In this document: positions 35,209 to 44,011 of the stretch, piece by piece | How positions within the stretch are numbered: the stretch's first letter is position 1 | Layout: every line of letters begins with the position of its first letter | Source of the DNA: Candidatus Poribacteria bacterium | GTDB taxonomy: Bacteria; Poribacteria; WGA-4E; WGA-3G | Direction of reading: 5' to 3' | DNA: 51,127 bases | Assembly: GCA_022821495.1 (NCBI GenBank) | Contig: JAJEDN010000099.1 | Coordinates: forward strand, 1-51,127 | Made by a program: the position numbers and the translations under genes | The notes under the pieces: generated by a model | The model's database searches: none | Told to the model about the DNA's origin: nothing | The model's input: only the letters and a program-made list of their open reading frames with translations

Positions 35209-35928
35209 TTATTTCGTTCTTTTAATCCGTGCCCATGTTGTTGTGAGTTTTCCAGTCGGTTGGACAGGTGCTGGGTCGTCCATTACAAATTCATCGGGAT
35301 CTTTCTGATGGTCAGAGATCCGTAGTCCATCAACGACGCAGTTCGTCGGGAATTTTGGATCCGGTGGAGAAGCGTTGTTAACCTCAAAAGTTTCTGCAAA
35401 GACAGTAGGTCCCTTTTTGAAATCAGCTTCACCTTCAAGTCTACCGTCTAAGTAGAGTTTCAAACCGTCGGGTCCCCAGGTTCCTGCCATGTGGTGATGT
35501 TCACCCTTTGTCCAGTTGAGTGCGGCACTATTGGCATTGTGCCATGAACCCGCGCTTTTAATCCGCATTTGGGCAATCCCGCCATTGTTAAACTGGAGAA
35601 ATATGGCATCCGTGCCGCGTTTGTAAGTCATGAACATGAAAAGTTCGCCTGTAACCTCATTAGCATCAAATCCCATGGTTACCCATAACTCAACGGTGCC
35701 TTCATCAAGATTAACGAAGCGGTCTTCTACAGGGAAGTGAATCACATCGCCGACCTCTTTGCTGACAAAACCGTTCCCAAATTTACCCGGCTCAAAACTA
35801 CCACCATCAACGGTACCACCCTCTTTTTCAACTTCCGCTTTGCTCTCCAACGCGGAAAAGAAAGTCTCCTCTGCTGTAGCAACTGAAACGCAAAGCAGCA
35901 TAATCGTCAATATACATAAGGTTTTCAT
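35209..35928 (-). CDS. Secreted LamG domain protein
   Basis: A 239-residue protein with a signal peptide (LCILTIMLLCVSVATA) and a LamG-type domain: FFSALESKAEVEKEGGTV, GTVELWVTMGF, TKGEHHHMAGTWGPDGLKLYLDGRLEGE and CVVDGLRISDHQKDPDEF. The end VQPTGKLTTTWARIKRTK matches the C-terminal motif in the other two LamG proteins. It lies 18 bases downstream of the sialidase on the same strand, but the sialidase precedes it at lower coordinates, so this gene is transcribed first. Extracellular binding is inferred. Confidence 0.87.
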   Translation of the reverse strand: MKTLCILTIMLLCVSVATAEETFFSALESKAEVEKEGGTVDGGSFEPGKFGNGFVSKEVGDVIHFPVEDRFVNLDEGTVELWVTMGFDANEVTGELFMFMTYKRGTDAIFLQFNNGGIAQMRIKSAGSWHNANSAALNWTKGEHHHMAGTWGPDGLKLYLDGRLEGEADFKKGPTVFAETFEVNNASPPDPKFPTNCVVDGLRISDHQKDPDEFVMDDPAPVQPTGKLTTTWARIKRTK

Positions 35929-35980
35929 GAAAGATTCTCCTATTTCTGTTAGATTGTGGAGGTAAGCACTTTGCCTACTC

Positions 35981-36090
35981 TATAGACTACGAACCAACGG
36001 CAACTCGTAGGGGCTGGGTAACCCAGCCCCTACGAAGGTGTAATGTGGGGACTACCGCGAAGTGTAAACATATTTTCGGATTCTACTATA
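35981..36090. repeat. MITE-like element, copy D
   Basis: The left end TATAGACTACGAACC and right end GGATTCTACTATA are imperfect inverted repeats. The core has a perfect palindrome around CGTAGGGGCTGGGT/ACCCAGCCCCTACG (36006-36034), also found partly in copy C at 47757. It could fold into a stable hairpin and terminate transcription. Confidence 0.6.
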
Positions 36091-36116
36091 ATATGACGAG
36101 TAAATATTGTTTTCGA

Positions 36117-36920
36117 TTATTTCTCCTTGGGTTTTGTGCACAACGCATATACATAGGGGGATGTCAACTGCTGGTTTGGCACCTGAAGTGCTGCTAACAA
36201 ATTACCAACAACAATATCTGTCAGATTGACACATTTACAGAGCACCTCATGTCCCCATTTACCGATAACCGCCCGCCACGGCGAATAATCGACGACACTC
36301 AACTTCAAGGGACCCCCTGTGTACCCATACTCTGTAACGTCAAACCCTGCTTCCTGTAACGCTGTAGCAAGCCCTATAGGTAGAATCACCTTGTGTGTTG
36401 CAAGGAGTTTAGGACTCGCGACCCGTGCGATCGGTGTATACATACCACGCAGATTTGGTATTATTGTGAGCATTGTTCCACCCGGTTTGAGGAGACTGTC
36501 CATCTCTTGCAAAATCGCCTGCGGCGTACTGAAATGCTCAATCAATCCCATTGAATAGACAAAATCAAAAGTCGCACGGTGCTCCTTAGCAAACGCAAAC
36601 ACATCATCACAAATGATTATCCCTTCAGCACCAGCAAGCGCGAGGTTCCGTTGTGCCAGTTGACACCCCAGTTGAGAAAAATCAACGCCATAACAGGTGC
36701 TTTCATAGTTTTGCGCGAGATAAGGAAGCCACAACGAGTCAGCGCAACCCAACTCAACCAATGTCGGATGTTCAGCATTTGCGAGTGCCCGGTGGAACAG
36801 TTTGGCAAGTTGACGGTTTGTTACATAAGCCCATCGTAGGTGCCGAACTTTGTGTTGTTGCCCATCCCAGAGTGTCGTCCAATAGGATTCGTCCGTCAAG
36901 GGTTTCGCTTGCGGATCCAT
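36117..36920 (-). CDS. Class I SAM-dependent methyltransferase
   Basis: The start at 36920 is preferred because CCGGAGGAACG lies upstream and a 35-residue longer form overlaps the next gene. The 267-residue enzyme shows LVELGCADSLWLPYLAQN (motif I variant), CYGVDFSQLGCQLAQRN, IICDDVF and DFVYSMGLIEHFSTPQAILQEMDSLLKPGGTMLTIIPNLRG, as in Methyltransf_11/23 proteins. The acceptor is unknown. It follows the DUF2851 gene by one base and is the last gene of a thiE-DUF2851-methyltransferase operon on the minus strand. Confidence 0.87.
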   Translation of the reverse strand: MDPQAKPLTDESYWTTLWDGQQHKVRHLRWAYVTNRQLAKLFHRALANAEHPTLVELGCADSLWLPYLAQNYESTCYGVDFSQLGCQLAQRNLALAGAEGIIICDDVFAFAKEHRATFDFVYSMGLIEHFSTPQAILQEMDSLLKPGGTMLTIIPNLRGMYTPIARVASPKLLATHKVILPIGLATALQEAGFDVTEYGYTGGPLKLSVVDYSPWRAVIGKWGHEVLCKCVNLTDIVVGNLLAALQVPNQQLTSPYVYALCTKPKEK

Positions 36921-36921
36921 A

Positions 36922-38391
36922 CTAACGTTCCTCCGGGAGAACTGCATCGTGTTCCAAAATCGGACAGAGGTCACAGAGTTGATCAGCACAATAGTTTTTG
37001 TACAGTCGGATAATCCCTTGCTCAATTTTAGCCGTCGGTTTCAGATGACGCATCTGCTGCGTCTCATTGAAAACCTGCTCACCTATCTTACGTGTAATCT
37101 TGTTTCCCTTAGATTTCTGTCCGGCACTATAGAGTCGTAGGATTGCCTCCTGTAATTTCTGACTCTCTGCTTCAACTGCCCAAATATAAGCGATAGGTAA
37201 AATCTTGTTGATAATGATGTCCACAGCCCGATCATTACCAATCAAGCCAGCTTTTTGGGTGCCGCCTGTCCCGAAGTTAGAATGTGTTTCCCAGTAGCCG
37301 GTAGGTTCAAGCATTAGAAGGGCACCAAGTTCTTTTTCAATGGCTCTTAGTGCCTTTGGTGTATCAGCAGTTACGGCTTTTTCACATGTCGGTAGGAAGT
37401 ACATCATTAAACTGCCTTGACAATGATGAATCAACTGACTCATCGCAGCAATACGTCGTGTAGGGTAGTTGAGGGGTCTCGCTGTAAAACTCCAGCGCGC
37501 TTCTGTCATACGTGGCGGCAGTTCAGCATATTCCGATGCACGCCATAACTCTTCTAATGCGACGATGCTCGGATCATCCGCCACTTCTGGCGGTAGGGTT
37601 TTTTCCCGCTGTGATGGCAAGAGTCCGGCAACCCCAAAGAGTACGGCTTGAATCTCTAACTCCGACTTCCGATCAAGGTCAGCAAAAGGGACATGCTGTG
37701 CTAACTCCCGCAACGCCTTGCTGTTGCGTTCATATCCGAGTGCTTCCATGATCCCCTCATAGAGGAGCTGCTCGAAATCGAGCCGTGTTCTTAACAGGCG
37801 CATTGACTCTGTCTTTTCTAAAAACCGTTCGCGCCCAAGCGATTCAAAAACCCTTTGCAGGATTTCTATATTCAACGGCTTTCCTGTTATTCGACACAAA
37901 CCGTCGGTCGTTGTATCTTTGGTGTCATCATATAGATCTCCAGTATCTACAGCAACCCATTTCAGTAATTCCAAGGTAGGGACGCGTTTTCCATTCTGAA
38001 GCCGTGTTCGCAAATTGAAGTCGTCGTTAAAAAGCACTACATGGACGATGACTCGATTGTATCTGGAATTGAGATGATGCTTGTGTGTGTACCACTCTGA
38101 AGATCGGACATGAATTTCGACATCACCGATATGAAGTTTACCATCAATCTCAATTTCGGCGTGCATAAAATCGGGACCTTCATTATGATTCAAAATCCCG
38201 GGTTTCAGCACGCGAATTGCCCGTCTATCAATTGACGCCATATTGGTATCGAAAAAGTGTTGCGCGTTCCACCATTTCTGGACTAACGCCTCACTGATTT
38301 TATTCAAATCCGGTTTATAGGTTTCATCTATTTCTCTGAAGAGTTTAGCGGCATACGTAACTTGAGTTATATCGTTCGTGTGTATTTTCAT
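36922..38391 (-). CDS. DUF2851 family protein
   Basis: A 489-residue conserved protein found in Bacteroidetes and PVC-related bacteria. Diagnostic parts are ISEALVQKWWNAQHF, AIRVLKPGILNHNEGPDFMHAEIEIDGKLHIGDVEIHVRSSEWYTHKHH, and a C-terminal CADQLCDLCPIL with paired cysteines. The E-x-x-G-PDF...G-x-V-E-I-H segment suggests a nuclease-like core, but no activity is established. It lies 10 bases after thiE on the minus strand. The protein has no signal peptide and is probably cytoplasmic. Confidence 0.9.
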   Translation of the reverse strand: MKIHTNDITQVTYAAKLFREIDETYKPDLNKISEALVQKWWNAQHFFDTNMASIDRRAIRVLKPGILNHNEGPDFMHAEIEIDGKLHIGDVEIHVRSSEWYTHKHHLNSRYNRVIVHVVLFNDDFNLRTRLQNGKRVPTLELLKWVAVDTGDLYDDTKDTTTDGLCRITGKPLNIEILQRVFESLGRERFLEKTESMRLLRTRLDFEQLLYEGIMEALGYERNSKALRELAQHVPFADLDRKSELEIQAVLFGVAGLLPSQREKTLPPEVADDPSIVALEELWRASEYAELPPRMTEARWSFTARPLNYPTRRIAAMSQLIHHCQGSLMMYFLPTCEKAVTADTPKALRAIEKELGALLMLEPTGYWETHSNFGTGGTQKAGLIGNDRAVDIIINKILPIAYIWAVEAESQKLQEAILRLYSAGQKSKGNKITRKIGEQVFNETQQMRHLKPTAKIEQGIIRLYKNYCADQLCDLCPILEHDAVLPEER

Positions 38392-38401
38392 GGGTTCCAG
38401 T

Positions 38402-39031
38402 TTACTTCGCTCCGTGAATTTCGTTCAGCAATGCCTGCGTTGCAACAGCCGGTTCAGGGTGCGCACAGACAGCAGAGATCACAGCGATCCCGTGTGCTCC
38501 GGCGCGAATTACGTCTCCTGCGGTTTGGACAGTGATACCGCCGATAGCAATAACTGGACATGCTGCGATGTCGCACATCCGCCGGAGTCGATCTAATCCT
38601 TTAGCCGTTTCGGCATCCGATTTTGAAGTCGTGCCGTAGATAGGTCCGAACCCAATGTAGTCAGCACCTTCGGAAATAGCTGCAAGTATTTTCTCTTCAG
38701 TTCGGGCAGATGCCCCGATGATGGTATTTGTAGAGAGAATCTGTCTTCCGATAGAGACAGGCATATCGTCTTGCCCGAAATGTGCCCCCGTCGCGCCGAC
38801 GGCAAGCGCGATATCTGCCCTATCGTTTACAATCAACGGCACTTCGTGCTGCTCACATACTGCCTGCATATCTTGTGCCATTGCTACCAACTCGCGCGTT
38901 GTTCCCTGTTTTTGTCGGAATTGCACTGTGTCGGCACCGCCTTCGATTGCCAATTCCGCCAGTTCAGCGTGTGTGAATCGGGATTGCAGCGTCGTATCTG
39001 TGATAACGTGAAGAGCACCTATATTTTTCAT
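38402..39031 (-). CDS. thiE: Thiamine phosphate synthase
   Basis: A 209-residue TIM-barrel enzyme that joins HMP-PP and thiazole phosphate to make thiamine phosphate. It shows LHVITDTTLQSR, DTVQFRQKQGTTRELVAMA (pyrophosphate-binding QxRxK), LIVNDRADIALAVGATGAHFGQDDMP and YIGFGPIYGTTSKSDA, with CPVIAIGGITVQTAGDVIRAGAHGIAVISAV at the end. All key motifs are present. No other thiamine gene is in the window. It is first in the minus-strand operon with DUF2851 and the methyltransferase. The ribosome site is weak. Confidence 0.93.
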   Translation of the reverse strand: MKNIGALHVITDTTLQSRFTHAELAELAIEGGADTVQFRQKQGTTRELVAMAQDMQAVCEQHEVPLIVNDRADIALAVGATGAHFGQDDMPVSIGRQILSTNTIIGASARTEEKILAAISEGADYIGFGPIYGTTSKSDAETAKGLDRLRRMCDIAACPVIAIGGITVQTAGDVIRAGAHGIAVISAVCAHPEPAVATQALLNEIHGAK

Positions 39032-39086
39032 GTTGGCATTCCGTTCGAAGTGTGCTAAATTATAGTCATCGGTTGTCAGAGAAAAT

Positions 39087-39197
39087 AGTTATCAGTTTTC
39101 GGTTACCAGTTTTCAGTTAAGAGACCACTTGTGACACGTACAAACTTTGTTACCACCACAAGCGCGTACCTGACAACTGACAACTGATAACTGACGA
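39087..39197. repeat. Heptamer-phased inverted repeat, copy 2
   Basis: The left arm has AGTTATC AGTTTTC, GGTTACC, AGTTTTC, AGTTAAG (39087-39121); the right arm has CTGACAA twice, CTGATAA, CTGACGA (39170-39197). A CTTGTG...CACAAG stem lies in the loop. The right arm ends 36 bases before the GTG start of the SGNH hydrolase gene. Confidence 0.72.
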
Positions 39198-39233
39198 CCC
39201 CTAATTTAGTATATCATACTTCGGAGGTACTTT

Positions 39234-39869
39234 GTGAGTAATTTATTATTTGAATCAGGAGATAAGGTGCTTTTTATTGGGGATAGTATAACGGACTGCG
39301 GGCGGAGAGATGCTCACGCCCCTCTGGGGCACGGCTACGTCCGTAAGATAACAGAACTCATCACCGCTAAATACCCCGAACGTGACATCACTTATGTCAA
39401 CATGGGCATTGGTGGCGATATTGTTGAGGGTTTGGAAAATCGGTGGGATACCGATGTGATTGCGGAAAAACCGAACTGGCTTTCGGTGAAAATTGGTATT
39501 AACAATGCAAGTCGGCAGCATGGAGAAGACGTTTCGTCGGAAGCGTATCTGCCGGTTTGGGAAGAATGCTACCGACGCATCCTGACGCGTGCGAAAACCG
39601 AATTGGACACCCCTCTTTTTCTGTTTGAAATTTTCTATATTGAAGAAGATGTTGAGGCACCGCGTCCGTTGGCTGTAGACGCTTACAACGCAAGCATACA
39701 TAAACTTGCAGCAGAATTTGACGCAAGACTGATACCAACGAATGCCGCTTTTGATAAGGCAGTCGCTGCACGTCCTGGTGCACTCTGGACGACCCAAGAC
39801 GGCGTTCATCCGAATGCGGAAGGGCATACTCTGATGGCACTGGAATTCCTTAAGCAGGCAGAATGGTAG
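39234..39869 (+). CDS. SGNH/GDSL-family hydrolase
   Basis: A 211-residue protein starting at GTG, with GGAGG upstream. Block I is VLFIGDSITDCGRR with Ser18, block III-like is VKIGINNASRQ, and block V is DGVHPNAEGH with Asp and His of the triad. These enzymes are esterases or acetyl-hydrolases acting on lipids or acetylated sugars. No signal peptide is seen, so it is cytoplasmic. It is divergent from thiE and separated from it by heptamer-repeat copy 2. Substrate is unknown. Confidence 0.91.
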   Translation: MSNLLFESGDKVLFIGDSITDCGRRDAHAPLGHGYVRKITELITAKYPERDITYVNMGIGGDIVEGLENRWDTDVIAEKPNWLSVKIGINNASRQHGEDVSSEAYLPVWEECYRRILTRAKTELDTPLFLFEIFYIEEDVEAPRPLAVDAYNASIHKLAAEFDARLIPTNAAFDKAVAARPGALWTTQDGVHPNAEGHTLMALEFLKQAEW

Positions 39870-39882
39870 GGTGTCCCTGTTG

Positions 39883-40743
39883 TTAAGGTCGGACGCTATT
39901 CGCCTGATGTTTCAACATCTCGATTAATTCCCGCTCGCGGTGTTTGTTATACTCAGAGGCGAATTGGCGTGCGTCGGTTCGGTTGCCCGAATAAAATTGC
40001 CATCCGACGAAAAAAAGACCTGCGGAATCAACATATCGGCGGTCACGAATTGCGTCTGCTATCAGATAGATGCATACCCCGTTGAGTGCCGCTGCGAGGA
40101 TGCCTTCTTTGACTTTTCCCGAATAAAACTGTCCGCTCCCAGGCACGACTGTAGAGAGCCAACCCGCCAGTTGTGGTGATTTGGAAGGTAGTGGTGTCTC
40201 TGCGAGAAGTGTGTCTGCTAATTGGTATGCCTTTTCTCCGCGGAGCGCACCGGTCTGAGAGGCATCTATTTGTCGCAACTCTGAGATCGCCTTGTTCCAA
40301 TCGGTTGTGTAAATATAGCACCAACCGCGTAGATAGTGTGCTGCGGTTACGACTTCTGGGTCCTGACTGGTGTGCTGGAGTTCAAAAAGGGTCGTCCGCG
40401 CCAACGAATACTTTCCTGCATCAAAATGCAGCTGCCCCAACATCAATTGACTCCGAAACCGCAAAGGTGAATTCGGATGGGTGGCTGAAAATTCGCGAAA
40501 TAATGCTGCGGCACGGACGATCTGATTCTGATAATAATATGTCCGCGCGATCTGGTAATCTGCTATATCTCTGAATTCCGTATCAGGATGATAAAACAGC
40601 AGTCGTTTGTATGCCAGCCTTGCTGCTTGGTAATCACCTGACTCAAAAAGCCACTCTGCATAAAGGTATTGTGGGTCTACCCCCTCAGTAGTGCTACCAG
40701 CCGCAAAAATCGTGATGGAGATTAATAGACACAAGGTTGACAT
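39883..40743 (-). CDS. Secreted TPR protein (paralogue of neighbour)
   Basis: A 286-residue protein with a signal peptide (LCLLISITIFAAGS) and TPR units: YAEWLFESGDYQAARLAYKRLLFYHPD, QIARTYYYQNQIVRAAALFREFSATHPN, MLGQLHFDAGKYSLARTTLFEL. After the TPRs, LSTVVPGSGQFYSGKVKEGILAAALNGVCIYLIADAI contains a PGSGQFYSG motif and membrane segments, like TPR/DUF5683-type proteins. It is one base downstream of the paralogous gene at 40745 and probably arose by tandem duplication. A role at the envelope is inferred. Confidence 0.83.
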   Translation of the reverse strand: MSTLCLLISITIFAAGSTTEGVDPQYLYAEWLFESGDYQAARLAYKRLLFYHPDTEFRDIADYQIARTYYYQNQIVRAAALFREFSATHPNSPLRFRSQLMLGQLHFDAGKYSLARTTLFELQHTSQDPEVVTAAHYLRGWCYIYTTDWNKAISELRQIDASQTGALRGEKAYQLADTLLAETPLPSKSPQLAGWLSTVVPGSGQFYSGKVKEGILAAALNGVCIYLIADAIRDRRYVDSAGLFFVGWQFYSGNRTDARQFASEYNKHRERELIEMLKHQANSVRP

Positions 40744-40744
40744 A

Positions 40745-41692
40745 TTAAAACCCAGATTCCCATAACACTAATTTCACTTCATTTGTCGGTCGCGATATTG
40801 TTCCAAATAAGCCTGAATCTCGAATTTCCTGTTGGAGTTCATTGCGAAACCGTCTCTCCTGCTGTAGGTTAAAAGCCCGTGCTGTTTGGATACTCCGATA
40901 AATACTATTTCCATACAAAAATGCCCCAAGTATGCCAACAGGCACAGCAACTTCATAACGCTCTTGATCAGCGTAATAGAAACTCGCACTGCCGAGGATT
41001 GCGACACTGGCGAAGGCGTAAAGCCCATCGACTGTCCGTCCGGTGTAAACTTGTCCACCACCGGGCACCAATACTGAAAGCGCGCCTGCAACTGTTGGAG
41101 AGCGGTGCGGCAAAGTCTCAGCATTTTTTATCAGCCGCGCTAATCTATCGCTCACCTCAGCAAAAGGGCTTTCGGAATAGGTTAAAGAGACATCATTCCA
41201 GACCTTGTTTGCCTCCGCCCACTCGCCCTTGTCCACATGTAGCATCCCAATTGTGAAGTGGACGCGTGGTGCTAAATCACTTTTCTTGTGTTCGGTGAGA
41301 AATCGTTTGAGTGATGTCAGTCCTTGCTTACTATCACCCGATAGGATATGGCACTGCGCGATATTATTTTCAGCGCGTGCGGCAAGCGTGCTTTTCGGAT
41401 AGGTGTCAATCAGAAGTTGATAAGCATGGATTGCGTTTTTCAATTGACCTGCATTCTGGTAAGATGCGGCAATGCGAAAGGCTATGAAATCACTTTGGGG
41501 AGCATCAGGATGCAGGAAAAGGAGGCGTTTATACTCATGGGCGGCGTTAAGATAGTCGCCTTCTCGGAAGAGTGCGTCTGCAAAAGCAGATTCCACGACT
41601 GCTGGAGACGGCGAAACCGCACCGAAAAAGATAAAATATAGGGGACAACTCAGAAACGCGTATCGCGTTAAGATAGATAGATGGGTTTTCAT
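40745..41692 (-). CDS. Secreted TPR protein (paralogue of neighbour)
   Basis: A 315-residue protein. Signal peptide (YAFLSCPLYFIFFGAVSPSPA), then TPRs (FADALFREGDYLNAAHEYKRLLFLHPDAP, SYQNAGQLKNAIHAYQLLIDTYPKS, KQGLTSLKRFLTEH), then GALSVLVPGGGQVYTGRTVDGLYAFASVAILGSASFYYA, the same PGxGQxYxG layout as its neighbour. It overlaps the cvpA stop by 4 bases, so translation is coupled. Two copies in tandem suggest a heteromeric or specialised envelope function, which is not established. Confidence 0.83.
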   Translation of the reverse strand: MKTHLSILTRYAFLSCPLYFIFFGAVSPSPAVVESAFADALFREGDYLNAAHEYKRLLFLHPDAPQSDFIAFRIAASYQNAGQLKNAIHAYQLLIDTYPKSTLAARAENNIAQCHILSGDSKQGLTSLKRFLTEHKKSDLAPRVHFTIGMLHVDKGEWAEANKVWNDVSLTYSESPFAEVSDRLARLIKNAETLPHRSPTVAGALSVLVPGGGQVYTGRTVDGLYAFASVAILGSASFYYADQERYEVAVPVGILGAFLYGNSIYRSIQTARAFNLQQERRFRNELQQEIRDSGLFGTISRPTNEVKLVLWESGF

Positions 41693-42183
41693 TCGGTGTC
41701 AAGTTGTCTTTGCACGTGATCTTTGCTGACTGCCCAAACGCGATGCCCAACATCTATGAGTTGTGGCGCGAAACGAGAATTTTCAATCTCCTTTTTGAAA
41801 CCGTCACCCCCATACATGTTGAGCAGAATAAGCGCAAAAGCGATAATGACGCCACCCGAAGCAACGCCGAAACAGAGCCCTAACAACCGGTTTGCCCAAC
41901 CGAGGACCCCCTTTTCAAGGATACGTTGGATACGCTCAAAGAGCGAATCAATGAGAATAGAAACGACAAGTACAATGGCAACAATGCTCAGCCATTTCGT
42001 CCAAGTAGGATTCGCTATGAATTTCTGAAGGAATGCCGCGAGTTGATGCCAAAATTGGCATGCCACGAAAAATCCTGCGCCAATTACGAATACACCCCAA
42101 ACACTTCGGGTGAACCCTGCCCGGCAACAACTTACGCCAGCCAATCCAACGAGGATAAGGATACCAATATCAAGTTTCGTCAT
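41689..42183 (-). CDS. cvpA: CvpA family membrane protein
   Basis: A 164-residue inner-membrane protein with four hydrophobic segments (DIGILILVGLAGVSCCRAGF, GVFVIGAGFFVACQFW, WLSIVAIVLVVSILIDSLF, LLGLCFGVASGGVIIAFALILLNM). The C-R-A-G-F-T-R-S-V-W and NRLLGLCFGVASGG segments are typical of CvpA/DedE. CvpA supports colicin V export and envelope stress tolerance in other bacteria. It lies between the metallopeptidase-like gene and the TPR pair in one minus-strand run. Confidence 0.87.
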   Translation of the reverse strand: MTKLDIGILILVGLAGVSCCRAGFTRSVWGVFVIGAGFFVACQFWHQLAAFLQKFIANPTWTKWLSIVAIVLVVSILIDSLFERIQRILEKGVLGWANRLLGLCFGVASGGVIIAFALILLNMYGGDGFKKEIENSRFAPQLIDVGHRVWAVSKDHVQRQLDTE

Positions 42184-42226
42184 TGTTGGGTGATTTTGTA
42201 GGAGAGACTCAGATTTACGTTGCGCG

Positions 42227-43273
42227 CTAAAGGCTTCCTATGAACGGAATCTCCTTCAGCGTTAGCCCAAACGTCTGTTCAACTGCCGTTTCTTTCGGGA
42301 CACCATTACCTAATAGATGCAGTAGATCGCGGATTTCGGGAAAACCGAATCGCTGAATCAGATATTCAACGATCGCTGTAGATTGGATATATGCCAATTT
42401 CCGGTATTTCGAGGGAAGTTGGCTAAACGGCTCATTCAACGCTGCGAACGAGAGTAACCGCTTCGTTTGTGCTGCGTGTTGCAAATCAAGCCGCTCGGAT
42501 CGGAACATACGGCGTGCGACGCTTTGTGCAAGCCCTTCATTAAGCCATACCGGGCAGTGTCCCTTCGTTAGATGATGGACCAATAGATGCCCCCATTCAT
42601 GCCGAAGGAGTGCATATAAAACGCCGATGACCGGTTCACCGGCTGCGCAGTAGAATAAACGGATACTTCCATCGTAGCAGCCGCCAACCCATTTCGGTAA
42701 CGAACGCTGCGAGGCTGTGGTACCATTTGTGTTTGTAATTGAGATACGGACAGGAGAGATGGGATAATACCCTAACATTTCGCCGAGCTCAGTATAAGTT
42801 CGATAAATAAGCCTGCAGATATTCCATACTGTTTGGGGAGCCATCACCGAATGGCAAGTTAGATTAAAAAATTCGGAATCTACAACGTGTTTAGCGGATG
42901 CTGTCGTATCGAGTTGTAAGCGTTCAAGGAACGCTTGGGGAGGCGGTTTCCGCAGCTCATCCAAACAGACCAATTCATCATAACAGGCTTTCTCATCAAG
43001 AATACGTGCTTTACGTCTAAGGGCTGTCGGTGAATCAGGGCACAACCGAAGTGCAATGTCTAAGCATGCCAAGGCAGTGTCCCATTCCGCAACCATCTCA
43101 TAAGCTTTTGCCAGATCGGCATAGATATAGTGATGCTGTGCCGCACCTAATTTCAAGCCAGCGAGGTAGTGTTGAATAGCTTCAACATAGCATGCTTGCC
43201 CGTAACTGAGCGTTGCTTGTTGAAAATGAGACAATGCCAATGAGTTGGTATGCCTGAGTTGCACAATTCCCAC
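42227..43273 (-). CDS. TPR protein with gluzincin (Peptidase MA-like) domain
   Basis: A 348-residue protein starting at GTG (a second GTG at 43264 is possible). The N-terminal 90 residues are TPR-like (YVEAIQHYLAGLKLGAAQ, ADLAKAYEMVAEWDTALACLDIALRLCPD). The C-terminal half has a metallopeptidase core H225-E226-W-G-H229 followed by PVWLNEGLAQ with E246, as in Peptidase_MA/M1-like gluzincins. No signal peptide is visible. It is in the sigma-FHA-peptidase-CvpA-TPR run. Proteolysis is predicted but the target is unknown. Confidence 0.83.
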   Translation of the reverse strand: MGIVQLRHTNSLALSHFQQATLSYGQACYVEAIQHYLAGLKLGAAQHHYIYADLAKAYEMVAEWDTALACLDIALRLCPDSPTALRRKARILDEKACYDELVCLDELRKPPPQAFLERLQLDTTASAKHVVDSEFFNLTCHSVMAPQTVWNICRLIYRTYTELGEMLGYYPISPVRISITNTNGTTASQRSLPKWVGGCYDGSIRLFYCAAGEPVIGVLYALLRHEWGHLLVHHLTKGHCPVWLNEGLAQSVARRMFRSERLDLQHAAQTKRLLSFAALNEPFSQLPSKYRKLAYIQSTAIVEYLIQRFGFPEIRDLLHLLGNGVPKETAVEQTFGLTLKEIPFIGSL

Positions 43274-43334
43274 AAGGAGCGGAAAGCATTAAGTATTTTC
43301 CATCAATGCACTCCTACTCCTTCTCCCCATATAA

Positions 43335-43991
43335 CTATGAACGTTCAATATTAACAACTTTGAAACTAATTTTTCCACACTTCAGCGTAGAGCCATCTTG
43401 AACAGGGATAGGCGTTTCGGTTTCGACCCGTTCATCATCGACATAAGTCGCATTAGAGCCCCCTAAATCCGTGATGTACACATCATCATCTTTCTGCTCA
43501 AACCGCACATGCAAACGAGAAAGTGTCTGAATTGCATCGTAACGTTTTAGCATTTCCGGTGATGTTGGTGATTGTTCTTCATCCCACTGTCGTAGCGCGT
43601 CCGCGTCAGGTAAAGAAGCGGGGACCTGCATAATTTCGGTCGTGTCATCACCTACCCCTGGAGACGGATAGACGGGCGTGCCGAAACTGTCCTCGCTAAA
43701 GAACTCTGGTATCTCGCCCCGAATTTCCGCCATGACGCGTTCTCGCGCACGTTGCTGAGTTCCCGGCGGCGGTACGACGTTCTCTCTTTCCTCAAAACGA
43801 TAGTGTGAAAAATCGATCAGTTGTTTTAATGGCTGAAGTTCCGGGAAATTATTGATTTCCTTCAAAAGACGTTTCTGCTTACGGGAGAGCCTTTTATTTT
43901 TTAGCCAACAGGTATAAGCCTCCAGCATCTCCGCCTTTTTAAGATCATCTACTGAAATCCCGGCTTTCCGCCATTTCTTCCAGAAGCGCAT
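43335..43991 (-). CDS. FHA domain protein
   Basis: A 218-residue cytoplasmic protein. The C-terminal 70 residues form an FHA domain: SRLHVRFEQKDDDVYITDLGGSNATYVDDERVETE, with SRxH and the D-L-x-x-S-N-A-T (GSxNGT-like) loop. The N-terminal half is charged with LKKAEMLEAYTCWLKNKRLSRKQKRLLKEI and no known domain. FHA domains bind phosphothreonine peptides, often with serine/threonine kinases, none of which is in this window. It is 20 bases downstream of the ECF sigma gene, so it may act as its regulator or partner. Confidence 0.85.
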   Translation of the reverse strand: MRFWKKWRKAGISVDDLKKAEMLEAYTCWLKNKRLSRKQKRLLKEINNFPELQPLKQLIDFSHYRFEERENVVPPPGTQQRARERVMAEIRGEIPEFFSEDSFGTPVYPSPGVGDDTTEIMQVPASLPDADALRQWDEEQSPTSPEMLKRYDAIQTLSRLHVRFEQKDDDVYITDLGGSNATYVDDERVETETPIPVQDGSTLKCGKISFKVVNIERS

Positions 43992-44011
43992 TAGTTAATC
44001 CTCCAAAAAAA

